From LMUY01 sp964247705 (GTDB lineage Bacteria; Pseudomonadota; Alphaproteobacteria; Acetobacterales; Acetobacteraceae): 64,000 nt of DNA. The position numbers and the translations under genes are program-made. Of the stretch, positions 8,615 through 16,880 are shown in pieces (position 1 is the stretch's first letter; every line of letters starts with the position of its first letter). Location: NCBI GenBank assembly GCA_964247705.1, contig CAXTVQ010000008.1:30127-94126 (forward strand). The letters are read 5' to 3'. A model generated the notes under the pieces. It ran no database searches and was not told where the DNA came from. It worked only from the letters and a program-made list of their open reading frames with translations.

Positions 8615-9837
8615 ATGAACGAGACTATCGTCGCCGTCTACGATACCGCTGCCCATGCCGAGTTGGCCGTACAGGACCTGCTCGCCGCCAACGTTCCGCA
8701 ATCCGCCATCAACCGCCACGCCGCCGAGGGCAGCTACTCTGCCGAAAACACCCCCGTCGGCACCCGCAGCACCGGGGAGACCGGCGGCTTCTGGTCCAAC
8801 CTGTTCGGCGGCAGCAGCGAGGATCACACGGTGTATGACCGCACGCTCGAGAGCGGCGGCACCGTCGTCACGGTGTCCACGATCCCGGAGCACGATTACG
8901 AAGCGATCATGACGATCCTGGAGAAGCACAACCCGGTCGATATCGACGAGCGGGCTGCCAGCTACTCCACCAGCGGCGCCATGACGACCGGTGCTGCCGC
9001 TTCTGCGATGGGCGCCGATGAGGTGAGGACCGGAAGCATCGCGACCAGCGGCGCCTCGATGAACACCGGGGCGATGGGCACCGGGGCGATGGGCACCGGC
9101 ACGATGANNNNNNNNNNNNNNNNNNNNNNNNNNNNNNNNNNNNNNNNNNNNNNNNNNNNNNNNNNNNNNNNNNNNNNNNNNNNNNNNNNNNNNNNNNNNN
9201 NNNNNNNGCCTCGATGAACACCGGGGCGATGGGCACCGGGGCGATGGGCACCGGCACGATGAGCACTGGGGCGACGAGCACCGGGGCGATGAGCACTGGC
9301 ACGACGAGCACTGGGGCGATGAGCACTGGCACCACCATGAACAGTGGCACGATGAGTGCCGGAACGGGTGCGGCGGCCTACAACACGGGCGTTACCGCCG
9401 AGCAGGGTGGCACCATTCAGCTCGCCGAGGAGCAACTTGTCGTTGGCAAGCGCCTCGTCAACCGTGGCGGCACGCGCGTGCGCCGTTACGTCGTCGAGAC
9501 GCCGGTCGAGGAGAACGTGACGCTCCACGAGGAGAAGGTCACGCTGGAGCGCCGCCCGGTCACCGATGGCCGCCCGGTGACGGACGCGGACTTCACCGAC
9601 CGCACGATCGAGCTGACCGAGACTGCGGAAGAGGCGGTTGTGTCCAAGACGGCGCGCGTGGTCGAGGAAGTCTCCCTCGGCAAGACGGCGACGGACCGCA
9701 CCGAGACGATCCGCGACACTCTCCGCAAGGAAGAGGTGGACGTGGAGCAGATCCCGGGCACGGCCACGACAGGCACGACCACAACGACGGGCACCACGGT
9801 ATCCGGCACGACGTCGGGCACCACGCCGAAGATCTGA
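8615..9837 (+). CDS. YsnF/AvaK-domain stress protein with Met-Ser-Thr-Gly repeat (broken by an assembly gap)
   Basis: The N-terminal part (ETIVAVYDTAAHAELAVQDL) resembles the general-stress N-domain found before YsnF domains. The C-terminal part (EQLVVGKRLVNRGGTRVRRY, then VEENVTLHEEKVTLERRPV) is a full YsnF domain. Between them is a low-complexity linker of MGTG, MSTG and TSTG units. A 100-N run interrupts it and changes the frame. The 55 bases before the gap (9053-9107) are identical to the 55 after it (9208-9262); superimposing them restores one frame from 8615 to 9837. The number of repeat units is therefore uncertain. Confidence 0.8.
9108..9207. other. Assembly gap (100 N) inside a repeat
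   Basis: Exactly 100 N between two identical 55-base flanks. It is probably an unmerged contig overlap or a collapsed tandem repeat rather than 100 missing bases. Confidence 0.95.
9224..9363 (+). repeat. Short tandem repeat coding MSTG/MGTG units
   Basis: Near-perfect repetition of 15-base units of the type GGGGCGATGAGCACC/T, encoding A-M-S-T-G with A/T and S/G variation. It also extends before the gap from about 9059. Such a run explains why the assembly broke here. Confidence 0.8.
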
Positions 9838-9845
9838 CTCGCGTG

Positions 9846-9912
9846 AGGTGCGTTGCGCGTTTGCAACGCACCTTCGTGCCGTCGGTGGTGGGGTGCCGAA
9901 GCGCACCCCACC
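9846..9912. terminator. Two strong hairpins between convergent genes
   Basis: First stem AGGTGCGTTGC (9846-9856) with GCAACGCACCT (9863-9873), eleven perfect pairs. Second stem GGTGGGGTGC (9887-9896) with GCACCCCACC (9903-9912), ten perfect pairs, ending at the isovaleryl-CoA dehydrogenase stop. They sit nine bases past the YsnF stop, consistent with a bidirectional terminator, although T-runs are short. Confidence 0.7.
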
Positions 9913-11082
9913 CTACGCGGTTTCGGCGAACAGTTCGCGGCCGATCAGCATGCGGCGGATCTCGCTCGTGCCGGCGCCGATTTCGTAGAGTTTTGCGTCG
10001 CGCAACAGGCGTCCGGTTGGATAATCGTTGATGTAGCCGTTGCCGCCGAGCGTCTGGATTGCTTCGAGCGCCATCCACGTGGCCTTTTCCGCGGCATACA
10101 GGATGGCCCCTGCCGCATCCTTGCGGGTGGTTTGTCCGCGGTCGCACGCCTTGGCGACGGCATACACGTAGGCCCGGGCGGCATTCATCGTTGTGTACAT
10201 GTCGGCGAGCTTGCCTTGCATGAGCTGGAACTCGCCGATTGCCTGGCCGAACTGCTTGCGCTCGTGCACGTACGGCATGACGACGTCCATGCAGGCCTGC
10301 ATGATCCCGATCGGCCCCGCCGCCAGCACCGCGCGTTCGTAGTCGAGCCCGCTCATCAGCACGTTCACGCCGCGCCCCAGCGTGCCGAGCACGTTCTCCT
10401 CCGGGACCTCGCAATCCTCGAACACCAGCTCGCACGTGTTGCTGCCGCGCATGCCGAGCTTGTCCAGCTTCTGCGCCGTGCTAAAGCCCTTGAACCCGCG
10501 CTCGATCAGGAAGGCGGTGATGCCACGCGGGCCGGCCGCCGGATCGGTCTTGGCGTACACCACCAGCGTGTCCGCATTCGGGCCGTTGGTAATCCACATC
10601 TTGCTGCCGTTCAGCACCCAGCGTTCGCCCACGCGCTCCGCCCGTGTACGCATGCCCACCACGTCGGACCCAGCGCCCGGTTCGCTCATTGCCAGCGCGC
10701 CGACGTGTTCGCCGCTGATCAGCTTCGGCAGGTAGCGCGCTTTCTGCTCGTCATTGCCGTTACGCGCGATCTGGTTGACACAGAGGTTGGAGTGCGCGCC
10801 GTAGGACAGCCCTACCGATGCCGAGGCGCGGCTGATCTCCTCCATCGCCACGCAATGATCGAGGTAGCCCATCCCGGCGCCGCCGTATTCCTCTGGGGCG
10901 GTGATGCCGAGCACGCCGAGATCGCCGAACTTGCGCCAGAGATCGGCGGGGAAGTCGTTGTCGCGGTCGATCGCGGCGGCGCGGGGAGCGATTTCGTCAG
11001 CGGAGAAGCTGGCGACCTGGTCGCGGAGCGCGTCGGCTGTGTCGCCTAGGTCGAAGTCCAAGCCGCGGAAGCTGTTGAGCAT
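9913..11082 (-). CDS. ivd: Isovaleryl-CoA dehydrogenase
   Basis: Flavin acyl-CoA dehydrogenase of 389 residues for leucine degradation: isovaleryl-CoA to 3-methylcrotonyl-CoA. Signature segments include ALAMSEPGAGSDVVGM (FAD/substrate binding) and ERKQFGQAIGEFQLMQGKLA. The catalytic glutamate is in SGLDYERAVLAAGP, the position typical of IVD rather than of short-chain acyl-CoA dehydrogenases. LGGNGYINDYPTGRLLRDAK is the C-terminal FAD motif. The methylcrotonyl-CoA carboxylase genes that often follow are not in the window. Confidence 0.95.
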   Translation of the reverse strand: MLNSFRGLDFDLGDTADALRDQVASFSADEIAPRAAAIDRDNDFPADLWRKFGDLGVLGITAPEEYGGAGMGYLDHCVAMEEISRASASVGLSYGAHSNLCVNQIARNGNDEQKARYLPKLISGEHVGALAMSEPGAGSDVVGMRTRAERVGERWVLNGSKMWITNGPNADTLVVYAKTDPAAGPRGITAFLIERGFKGFSTAQKLDKLGMRGSNTCELVFEDCEVPEENVLGTLGRGVNVLMSGLDYERAVLAAGPIGIMQACMDVVMPYVHERKQFGQAIGEFQLMQGKLADMYTTMNAARAYVYAVAKACDRGQTTRKDAAGAILYAAEKATWMALEAIQTLGGNGYINDYPTGRLLRDAKLYEIGAGTSEIRRMLIGRELFAETA

Positions 11083-11128
11083 CGGTTCCTCCCAGTGTGC
11101 CCCCGCTTAACGCCTGGTTACAGGGGTG

Positions 11129-11171
11129 AAGGGGACGACGGTCCCTTTCCGGGTGCAGGGCAGAGCCCTGC
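11129..11171 (-). terminator. Tandem hairpins downstream of hisA
   Basis: GCAGGGC-AGA-GCCCTGC (11155-11171) begins two bases past the hisA stop, followed by AAGGGGAC (11129-11136) pairing with GTCCCTTT (11141-11148) with one G:T pair. They lie between hisA and the downstream acyl-CoA dehydrogenase on the same strand, so they probably end the hisA transcript. Confidence 0.55.
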
Positions 11172-11173
11172 TT

Positions 11174-11905
11174 CTATGCGTCAAGCAACGCCAGCGCCGC
11201 CGCCGGGTCAACCCGGCCGTCATACAGCGCCCGCCCTACGATGACCCCCTCGATATTAGGATGCTCAACCCCCTGCAAAGCCCGCAGGTCATCCAAGCTC
11301 CCCACGCCGCCACTGGCAATGACCGGCACGGCGCTCGCGGAGGCCAGCGCCGCCGTCTGCTCCAGGTTGAGGCCGCCCAGCATCCCGTCCCGCCCGATAT
11401 CGGTGTAGATGATAGCGGCCACTCCCGCATCTGCGAACCGCGCCGCCAGCTCCGTCGCCGAGAGGCTGGACGTCGCGGCCCAACCGTCCGTCGCCACGAA
11501 CCCGTCCCGCGCATCGATGCCGACCGCGACCCGGCCCGGGTAACGCTGGCCCGCCTCCCGCACCAGCGCCGGGTTGCGCACCGCGGCGCTGCCCAGGATC
11601 ACCCGGCGCACCCCCGCCTCGAGCCAGCGCTCCACCCCCGCCATATCCCGGATACCGCCACCGAGCTGCACCGGCACCGTGGCCGCGCCCAGGATCGCCG
11701 CGACCGCGTCCGCGTTCACCGCCCGCCCCTCGAATGCGCCGTTAAGATCAACCACGTGCAGCCAGCGGCAGCCCGCCGCCTGCCAAGCCAGGGCCTGACC
11801 GGCCGGGTCCTCGGAGTAGACGGTCGCATCCGCCATCTCCCCGCGCCGCAGCCGGACACAAGCGCCATCCTTCAGGTCGATGGCGGGATAGAGCGTCAGC
11901 GCCAT
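11174..11905 (-). CDS. hisA: ProFAR isomerase HisA (phosphoribosylformimino-AICAR ribotide isomerase)
   Basis: TIM-barrel isomerase of histidine biosynthesis, 243 residues. The half-barrel phosphate motifs are present: LYPAIDLKDGACVRL with the catalytic Asp near residue 9, VQLGGGIRD, and IIYTDIGRDGMLGG with the second catalytic Asp, then VIASGGVGSLDDL. The ATG shares its A with the TGA stop of the upstream heptosyltransferase gene (TGATG), which implies translational coupling. The usual partners hisH, hisF and hisE are not in this window. Confidence 0.95.
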   Translation of the reverse strand: MALTLYPAIDLKDGACVRLRRGEMADATVYSEDPAGQALAWQAAGCRWLHVVDLNGAFEGRAVNADAVAAILGAATVPVQLGGGIRDMAGVERWLEAGVRRVILGSAAVRNPALVREAGQRYPGRVAVGIDARDGFVATDGWAATSSLSATELAARFADAGVAAIIYTDIGRDGMLGGLNLEQTAALASASAVPVIASGGVGSLDDLRALQGVEHPNIEGVIVGRALYDGRVDPAAALALLDA

Positions 11906-13296
11906 CAGCCGGCCATAACGCATGGCAGCATGTCGTCCATCGTGGCCAGCACGTGCTCCGTTGTGATGAGCCGGGTGCACTCGAACTGGCGCGGGGTGCC
12001 GGCCTGGCGCGGGCACCAGAGGAAGTCCTTGTGGTCGAACCGCAGCTTGGGATCGTTCCAGCAACTGTTGCAAGCGTGCCAGTTGTGCACCCGCCAGGGC
12101 GTCGTGAACTCGTTGGTGGGGTGCGTGAAGCCGCTGATCATCAGCACCTTTGTGCGTGCGGCCCAGGCCAGCCAGGCCAAGCCGCTCGACAAGCCGACAT
12201 ACCCGGCGGCGTGCCGCAGCCAACGCGCCCGCTCGGTCAGCGGTTGGTCGCCGGTTCGGTCCTCGGCGCCGTTCGGGATGTGCGTCCAGAACAGCCCCGT
12301 GCCGTGCACCGGTTTCTGATCGATGCAGATCACCCGGTAGCCCCGCTCCTTCAGGCGCAGCACCACCGCGCGCCAGCCGCTCGGGTTGTTCCAGTATTTG
12401 CACCCGCTCGAGCTCTGCACGCCGATGCAGACGTACGGTTCGGGGATCGGCCGGCTCTCGTCGAGCAGCGCCAGGGTGGGGGCTTCCTCCACCGGGTCGA
12501 CGCCCAGGATGTAGCCCGCGGTCCGGTGCAGGCCCACCATGCGGAAGTCCGTCGGCTGCCAGACCGTGTCCAGATCGTCGAAGAACAGGCCAAGGCAGTA
12601 GGTCGCGTAATACTCCTCCGCCTTGACCTCCTCGTGCGTGACGAAAGCCACGTGCGGGTAGGCGTCCTTGAACAACGGGATGATCAGGCCCGACATCGCG
12701 CAGGTGAGGTGGCAGCCGTGGACGGCGGCGAAGCGGGCGGCATACGGGAACCAGCCTATGGTGTCGCCCAGGGTGCCGATCGGGAACTGGATCAGCACGC
12801 GCCGCCCCGCCGCGTCGTACTCGTGCTGGATCACGAGTTGCTCGTCGTCCCACACCTCGATGCGGAAGCGGACGAACCAGCGCTTGCTGCTGTTGATGAA
12901 ACCCTGCTTGAGCGTCGTCTCGAACAGCGTGTTGCCGGTGCCCAGGTCCCGCAACCGGACCCGCCACGGCTTGTCGCCCTCCTGCGACGGCACCACCACC
13001 CGGCAGCCCAGGTTGAAGTCGTACCGGATCCCGCGCGCCGCCTCCTGCGTGGGCACGGCGGCGGGGGGCGGATAGGCCGGCTTGGGCGGCGGCTCNNNNN
13101 NNNNNNNNNNNNNNNNNNNNNNNNNNNNNNNNNNNNNNNNNNNNNNNNNNNNNNNNNNNNNNNNNNNNNNNNNNNNNNNNNNNNNNNNNNNNNNNCCACC
13201 CGCCTTCGAACCAGTCGGCTTCGGAGCAGTCACGTTCGAACCAACCATTGGCGCCGAGGTCGTGGCGGCACTCTCGGCTATGATTGTTTCGCTCAT
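11905..13296 (-). CDS. BAHT-type protein O-heptosyltransferase (autotransporter strand-loop-strand heptosyltransferase), broken by an assembly gap
   Basis: Resembles TibC/Aah-family enzymes that transfer heptose to serines of autotransporters. Seen: an N-terminal low-complexity Ser/Thr/Pro region holding a 100-N gap, then the family core NLGCRVVVPSQEGD, FPIGTLGDTIGWFPY, FWTHIPNGAEDRTGD and SSGLAWLAWAARTKVLMISG. Four cysteines near the C-terminus are spaced CxxC-x15-C-x11-C (about 409, 412, 428, 440 in the gapped numbering), matching the iron-finger of this family. No autotransporter substrate gene is nearby. It is co-transcribed with, and overlaps, hisA; the PcaDC gene lies 32 bases upstream. 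Confidence 0.85.
   Translation of the reverse strand: MSETIIAESAATTSAPMVGSNVTAPKPTGSKAGXXXXXXXXXXXXXXXXXXXXXXXXXXXXXXXXXXEPPPKPAYPPPAAVPTQEAARGIRYDFNLGCRVVVPSQEGDKPWRVRLRDLGTGNTLFETTLKQGFINSSKRWFVRFRIEVWDDEQLVIQHEYDAAGRRVLIQFPIGTLGDTIGWFPYAARFAAVHGCHLTCAMSGLIIPLFKDAYPHVAFVTHEEVKAEEYYATYCLGLFFDDLDTVWQPTDFRMVGLHRTAGYILGVDPVEEAPTLALLDESRPIPEPYVCIGVQSSSGCKYWNNPSGWRAVVLRLKERGYRVICIDQKPVHGTGLFWTHIPNGAEDRTGDQPLTERARWLRHAAGYVGLSSGLAWLAWAARTKVLMISGFTHPTNEFTTPWRVHNWHACNSCWNDPKLRFDHKDFLWCPRQAGTPRQFECTRLITTEHVLATMDDMLPCVMAG
13096..13195. other. Assembly gap (100 N) in the heptosyltransferase N-terminal linker
   Basis: Exactly 100 N in a Pro-rich coding stretch. Here the flanks are not identical, and the frame happens to be the same on both sides, so the true length is unknown. 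Confidence 0.95.
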
Positions 13297-13328
13297 GATC
13301 TAGGCATTAGCGGCCTGGGCAGCCACTG

Positions 13329-14513
13329 TCACTGCGCCCGCATGGCCGCGATGATCTCCTCCGTCACGGCGAAAGCGGTGTTGGCGGCGGGCACGCCGGC
13401 GTAGATTGCGGATTGGATCAGCACCTCCCGCACCTCCTCCTCGGTCAGCCCCTTCTGCTCCAGGGCGGCGCGGGTGTGCAGGCGGAATTCCTCCCAGCGG
13501 CCGAGGGCGGTCGTGATGGCGAGCACGATGATGCGCCGGGTGCGGTGGTCGAGCCCGGGCCGGCCCCACACCTCGCTCCAGGCGAACCGGGTGATGAACT
13601 GCTGGAACTCCCAGGCGAACCCGCCCTTTTTGGCGAGCGCCTTGTCCACCCAGGCATCGCCCAGCACGGCCCGGCGGTTGGCGATCCCGGCGTCGAACAA
13701 TGCTTCGCGCCCGGCCTCTGCCACGGGCTCCGCGTCGGGCAGCAGGAACCCGGCGAGCAGGGCGGCGAGCCCGTCCGGCTGCTCCAGCGGCGAGAGGTGG
13801 CCCGTGGGCAGGCTCACCAGGCGGGCGCCCGGGATGGCGGCCGCTATCGGCTCGGCCCCGGTTGCGGCGGGCGTTGCCCGGTCGAGCGAGCCGGCCACGA
13901 CCAGCGTCGGCAGCTCGATGCCGCTCAACCCGTCCTTCACCGACAGCCCGGCGATGGCCATGCAGCAGGCGGCGTAGCCGTTCGGATCGAGCGACTCGAA
14001 GGTGGAGCGGGCGGTCGCGAGCCAGGCCGGGTTGGCGCTGATCACCGCCGGCGGGAACCAGCGTTCCATGATGGCGTCCGTCATCGGGGTCATGCCGTGG
14101 GCCCGGATCGCGGATGCGCGGTCCCCCCAGGGCTTCGGATCCGGTTGCGCCGTGCTGTTGCAGATCGCGATCGCGGTCAGCCGTTCGGGCGTGGTGACCG
14201 CCATCTGCATCGCCGTCATGCCGCCCATGGAGACGCCGGCCACCGCGGCTCGCTGCACGCCCGCCGCGTCCAGCACTGCGAAGGCGTCCTGCGCCAGGTC
14301 GGCGACCGTGTAGTCGCCGCCGGGTGCATCCGAAGCGCCGTGGCCGCGCGTGTCCATCCGCAGCAGCCGGAACCGGCCGGCGAGGGTCCGCACCACGCCG
14401 TTCCACATGGCGTGGTCGCAGCCGAGCGAGTTGAGCAGCAGGAGTGCCGGGTGCGACGCGTGGCCGTCCGCGCGCCAGTATAGCCGGACGCCGTTGCGCG
14501 TTGCGAAGGGCAT
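13329..14513 (-). CDS. pcaDC: Fused 3-oxoadipate enol-lactonase / 4-carboxymuconolactone decarboxylase (PcaDC)
   Basis: A 394-residue fusion covering two consecutive steps of the protocatechuate branch of the beta-ketoadipate pathway. Residues about 1-255 are an alpha/beta-hydrolase with nucleophile Ser95 in AGVSMGGMT and a C-terminal GHLSPLEQP histidine; residues about 270-394 are the carboxymuconolactone decarboxylase domain (RRAVLGDAWVDKAL, WEFQQFITRFAWSEVWGRPG, RIIVLAITTALGRWEEF). The order of domains is PcaD then PcaC, as in known PcaL-type fusions. ATG 14513 has GAGGAG upstream. It follows pobA on the same strand. Confidence 0.93.
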   Translation of the reverse strand: MPFATRNGVRLYWRADGHASHPALLLLNSLGCDHAMWNGVVRTLAGRFRLLRMDTRGHGASDAPGGDYTVADLAQDAFAVLDAAGVQRAAVAGVSMGGMTAMQMAVTTPERLTAIAICNSTAQPDPKPWGDRASAIRAHGMTPMTDAIMERWFPPAVISANPAWLATARSTFESLDPNGYAACCMAIAGLSVKDGLSGIELPTLVVAGSLDRATPAATGAEPIAAAIPGARLVSLPTGHLSPLEQPDGLAALLAGFLLPDAEPVAEAGREALFDAGIANRRAVLGDAWVDKALAKKGGFAWEFQQFITRFAWSEVWGRPGLDHRTRRIIVLAITTALGRWEEFRLHTRAALEQKGLTEEEVREVLIQSAIYAGVPAANTAFAVTEEIIAAMRAQ

Positions 14514-14578
14514 TGTGGGTCTCCTCGGACATCGGTTGCTTGGGTGATACAAGGCTTGCGGCCAGGCATCCAGCCAAC

Positions 14579-15739
14579 CTACGTGCTGAACGGCAGGCCG
14601 ACGTAGTTGCCGGCCAGGTCGGCGGCGGCGTCGCGGGACGCGGCGATGTGGCGGAGTTGGGCCAGTTGCAGCCGCGCGTCGAACGGGTCGGCCCCTGGGA
14701 AACGGTGCAGCATGGACGTCATCCACCAGGAGAACCGGGTCACCTTCCACACCCGCTCCAGGCAGGTGGCGGAGTATGCGTCGAGCAGCGTGTCGGTGGC
14801 CTCGTGGTAGTGGGCGCGCAACGCCCGGGCCAGGACGCGGATATCGGCCACGGCGAGGTTCATGCCCTTCGCACCGGTGGGCGGCACGATGTGCGCGGCG
14901 TCGCCGGCCAGATACAGGCGGCCGTACCGCATCGGTTCGGCGACGAAGGAGCGCATCGGCGTGACGCCCTTCTGCAGCACCGGGCCGCGCGCCAGGCCTG
15001 CCCCGGATGTCAGGCGCAGGTCCAGCTCGTCCCAGATGCGCTCGTCCGGCCAGGACGCGAGGTCTTCCTCCGGTTCGCATTGCAGGTAGAGCCGGCTCAC
15101 CGTCGGCGAGCGCATGGAGGAGAGCGCGAAGCCGTGCTCGTGATGCGCGTAGGAGACGAGGTGCAGCGCGGAGGGCGCCTCGGCCAGGATGCCGAGCCAG
15201 GCGAAAGGGTAGACCCGCTCGTAGACCTGCAACACGTCCGCCGGGATGGCCGCCCTGGCAATACCGTGGAACCCGTCGCAGCCGACGACGTGGTCGCATT
15301 GCAGAACGCTCGCCACACCGCCCTGGGTGAAGGCGACCGTTCCGGTGACGGGGTCGATGCTGTCGGCGGCCGTGTCGAACAGGAGGGGGGCGCCGTCCGC
15401 CTCGCGCGCTGCGATCAGGTCACGGACGACCTCCTGCTGGCCGTAGACGGTGACGTGCTTGCCGGTCAGGCCGGCGATGTCGATCGTGTGGTCGGCGCCG
15501 TCGAAACGCAGCACGATGCCTTCGTGGAGCAGCCCGTCCCGATGCAGGCGGGCACCGGCGCCGGCCGCGTCCATGGTGTCCACGGTGCCTTGCTCCAGCA
15601 CCCCCGCGCGCACCCGGCCCAGCACGTAGCCGCGCGAGCGGCTTTCCAGCACCACGGTGTCGATGCCCGCCAGATGCAGCAGCCTGCCGAGGAGGAGCCC
15701 GGCCGGCCCGGCGCCGATGATGCCAACTTGGGTGCGCAC
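14579..15739 (-). CDS. pobA: 4-hydroxybenzoate 3-monooxygenase
   Basis: FAD-dependent hydroxylase that converts 4-hydroxybenzoate to protocatechuate, feeding the PcaDC steps next door. The protein has 386 residues with GAGPAG at residues 9-14, the RVRAGVLEQGTVD segment typical of PobA, CDHVVGCDGFHG (DG motif), and AGDAAHIVPPTGAKGMNLAV. GTG start at 15739. Protocatechuate dioxygenase (pcaGH) and pcaB are absent from the window, and no PobR-type regulator is adjacent. Confidence 0.95.
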   Translation of the reverse strand: MRTQVGIIGAGPAGLLLGRLLHLAGIDTVVLESRSRGYVLGRVRAGVLEQGTVDTMDAAGAGARLHRDGLLHEGIVLRFDGADHTIDIAGLTGKHVTVYGQQEVVRDLIAAREADGAPLLFDTAADSIDPVTGTVAFTQGGVASVLQCDHVVGCDGFHGIARAAIPADVLQVYERVYPFAWLGILAEAPSALHLVSYAHHEHGFALSSMRSPTVSRLYLQCEPEEDLASWPDERIWDELDLRLTSGAGLARGPVLQKGVTPMRSFVAEPMRYGRLYLAGDAAHIVPPTGAKGMNLAVADIRVLARALRAHYHEATDTLLDAYSATCLERVWKVTRFSWWMTSMLHRFPGADPFDARLQLAQLRHIAASRDAAADLAGNYVGLPFST

Positions 15740-15785
15740 GCAGACGAGCCTACCCTACTCTACCGGCTCGCGCACCGGGTTCGTG

Positions 15786-16685
15786 CTAGCCGATGATGAC
15801 GGCGATCGGCTCGGCCGCGTTGCGGATCGATACCGGGGTCTTGCCCGCCGGGTCGCCGTCGGCCTGGGCCGCGACATTGCCGTTGCCGACGATCTCCACC
15901 GCCATCGCGTGCCGGATCCGCAGCCCTGGCATCCGCGGCAGCAGGTTCAGCGGCAGGGCGGCGCCATACATGATCGCGGCGGCCGTGCCGTAATGCTCGA
16001 ACAGCGCGACGCTGAAGCCGGGTTCGCAGGAGTTGGCGCCGGGGGCCAGCACGAACCGGCCGGCGTAAAGCCGCCCCTTGCTGACGATCACGCTTGCCGC
16101 CTCGGTCTCGGCACCATCCAGCCGCAAGCGCAACCGCGGGTAGCGGTAGCGGCCCATCTCGCGGACGGTCTGGGCGACGTAAGCGCCTTTGCCGAGCAGG
16201 CGCTTGAGCGGCAGACTCATGGCGTGGACCACCTGGGCGTCGAGGCCGACGCCGAGCATCTGCACGAAGAGGCGTTCGGCGCCCGGGCCTTGGGCCAGGC
16301 CCGGCCAAAGCAAGCAGGTGCGGCCGAACGCCAGCGCGGCCGCGACCGCGCGGGGGCTGAACGGCAGTGCGAGTTCGTGAGCGAGCACGTTGGCGGTGCC
16401 GAGTGGGATGATCCCCAGATGCGCCCCCGTGCCGGCAACGCCCTTGGCCACCTCGGCGATCGTGCCGTCGCCCCCCGCTGCCACGATCAGCCGCGTTCCA
16501 GCGGCAGCCGCGTCCCGTGCCAGTTCGGTCGCGTGCCCCGCCCAGTGCGTCTCGGCGAGTTCGATCCGCATGCCGTTGGCTGACATCACATCCAGGACTT
16601 GCCACAGAGCATGGGCGCGTCGCCGCCCAGCCGTCGGATTGAAGATGATGAGGGGTGGCGGGGGACGAGTGGGCTTCGGCGGCAT
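15786..16685 (-). CDS. Diacylglycerol kinase-family lipid kinase
   Basis: A 299-residue protein of the YegS/DAGK catalytic family. Seen: LIIFNPTAGRRRA at the N-terminus, the nucleotide-binding VAAGGDGTIAEV, and GIIPLGTANVLAHEL with the GT motif; the C-terminal half is the beta-sandwich with ADGDPAG. Such enzymes phosphorylate diacylglycerol, sphingosine or related lipids; the substrate is not predictable here. It is divergent from the LpxH-like gene and 46 bases upstream of pobA on the same strand. Confidence 0.88.
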   Translation of the reverse strand: MPPKPTRPPPPLIIFNPTAGRRRAHALWQVLDVMSANGMRIELAETHWAGHATELARDAAAAGTRLIVAAGGDGTIAEVAKGVAGTGAHLGIIPLGTANVLAHELALPFSPRAVAAALAFGRTCLLWPGLAQGPGAERLFVQMLGVGLDAQVVHAMSLPLKRLLGKGAYVAQTVREMGRYRYPRLRLRLDGAETEAASVIVSKGRLYAGRFVLAPGANSCEPGFSVALFEHYGTAAAIMYGAALPLNLLPRMPGLRIRHAMAVEIVGNGNVAAQADGDPAGKTPVSIRNAAEPIAVIIG

Positions 16686-16880
16686 TGGTGCGCAACCTGG
16701 CAGCCGGTCATTGCACCGCTATGACAAATCGGGGACCATCGCGTGATGTTCGAGGGCCGTGCAGGTCCAAAGCCTACGTCATCTAATCTTAACTGACGCG
16801 ACGCGGAGCCCGCGCCTATGAGCGTCGCATCCGGTCGGAACGAAGTGGAGCGTGGAAGTGGAGCTTAGTCGGGGGGTCTC

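Noticed and set aside
9056..9363. CRISPR array or satellite
   Set aside because: The repeats are contiguous short coding units in frame with a protein, without spacers.
11174..12967. A 597-residue extended HisA
   Set aside because: Upstream part is the heptosyltransferase gene in a shifted frame; HisA begins at 11905.
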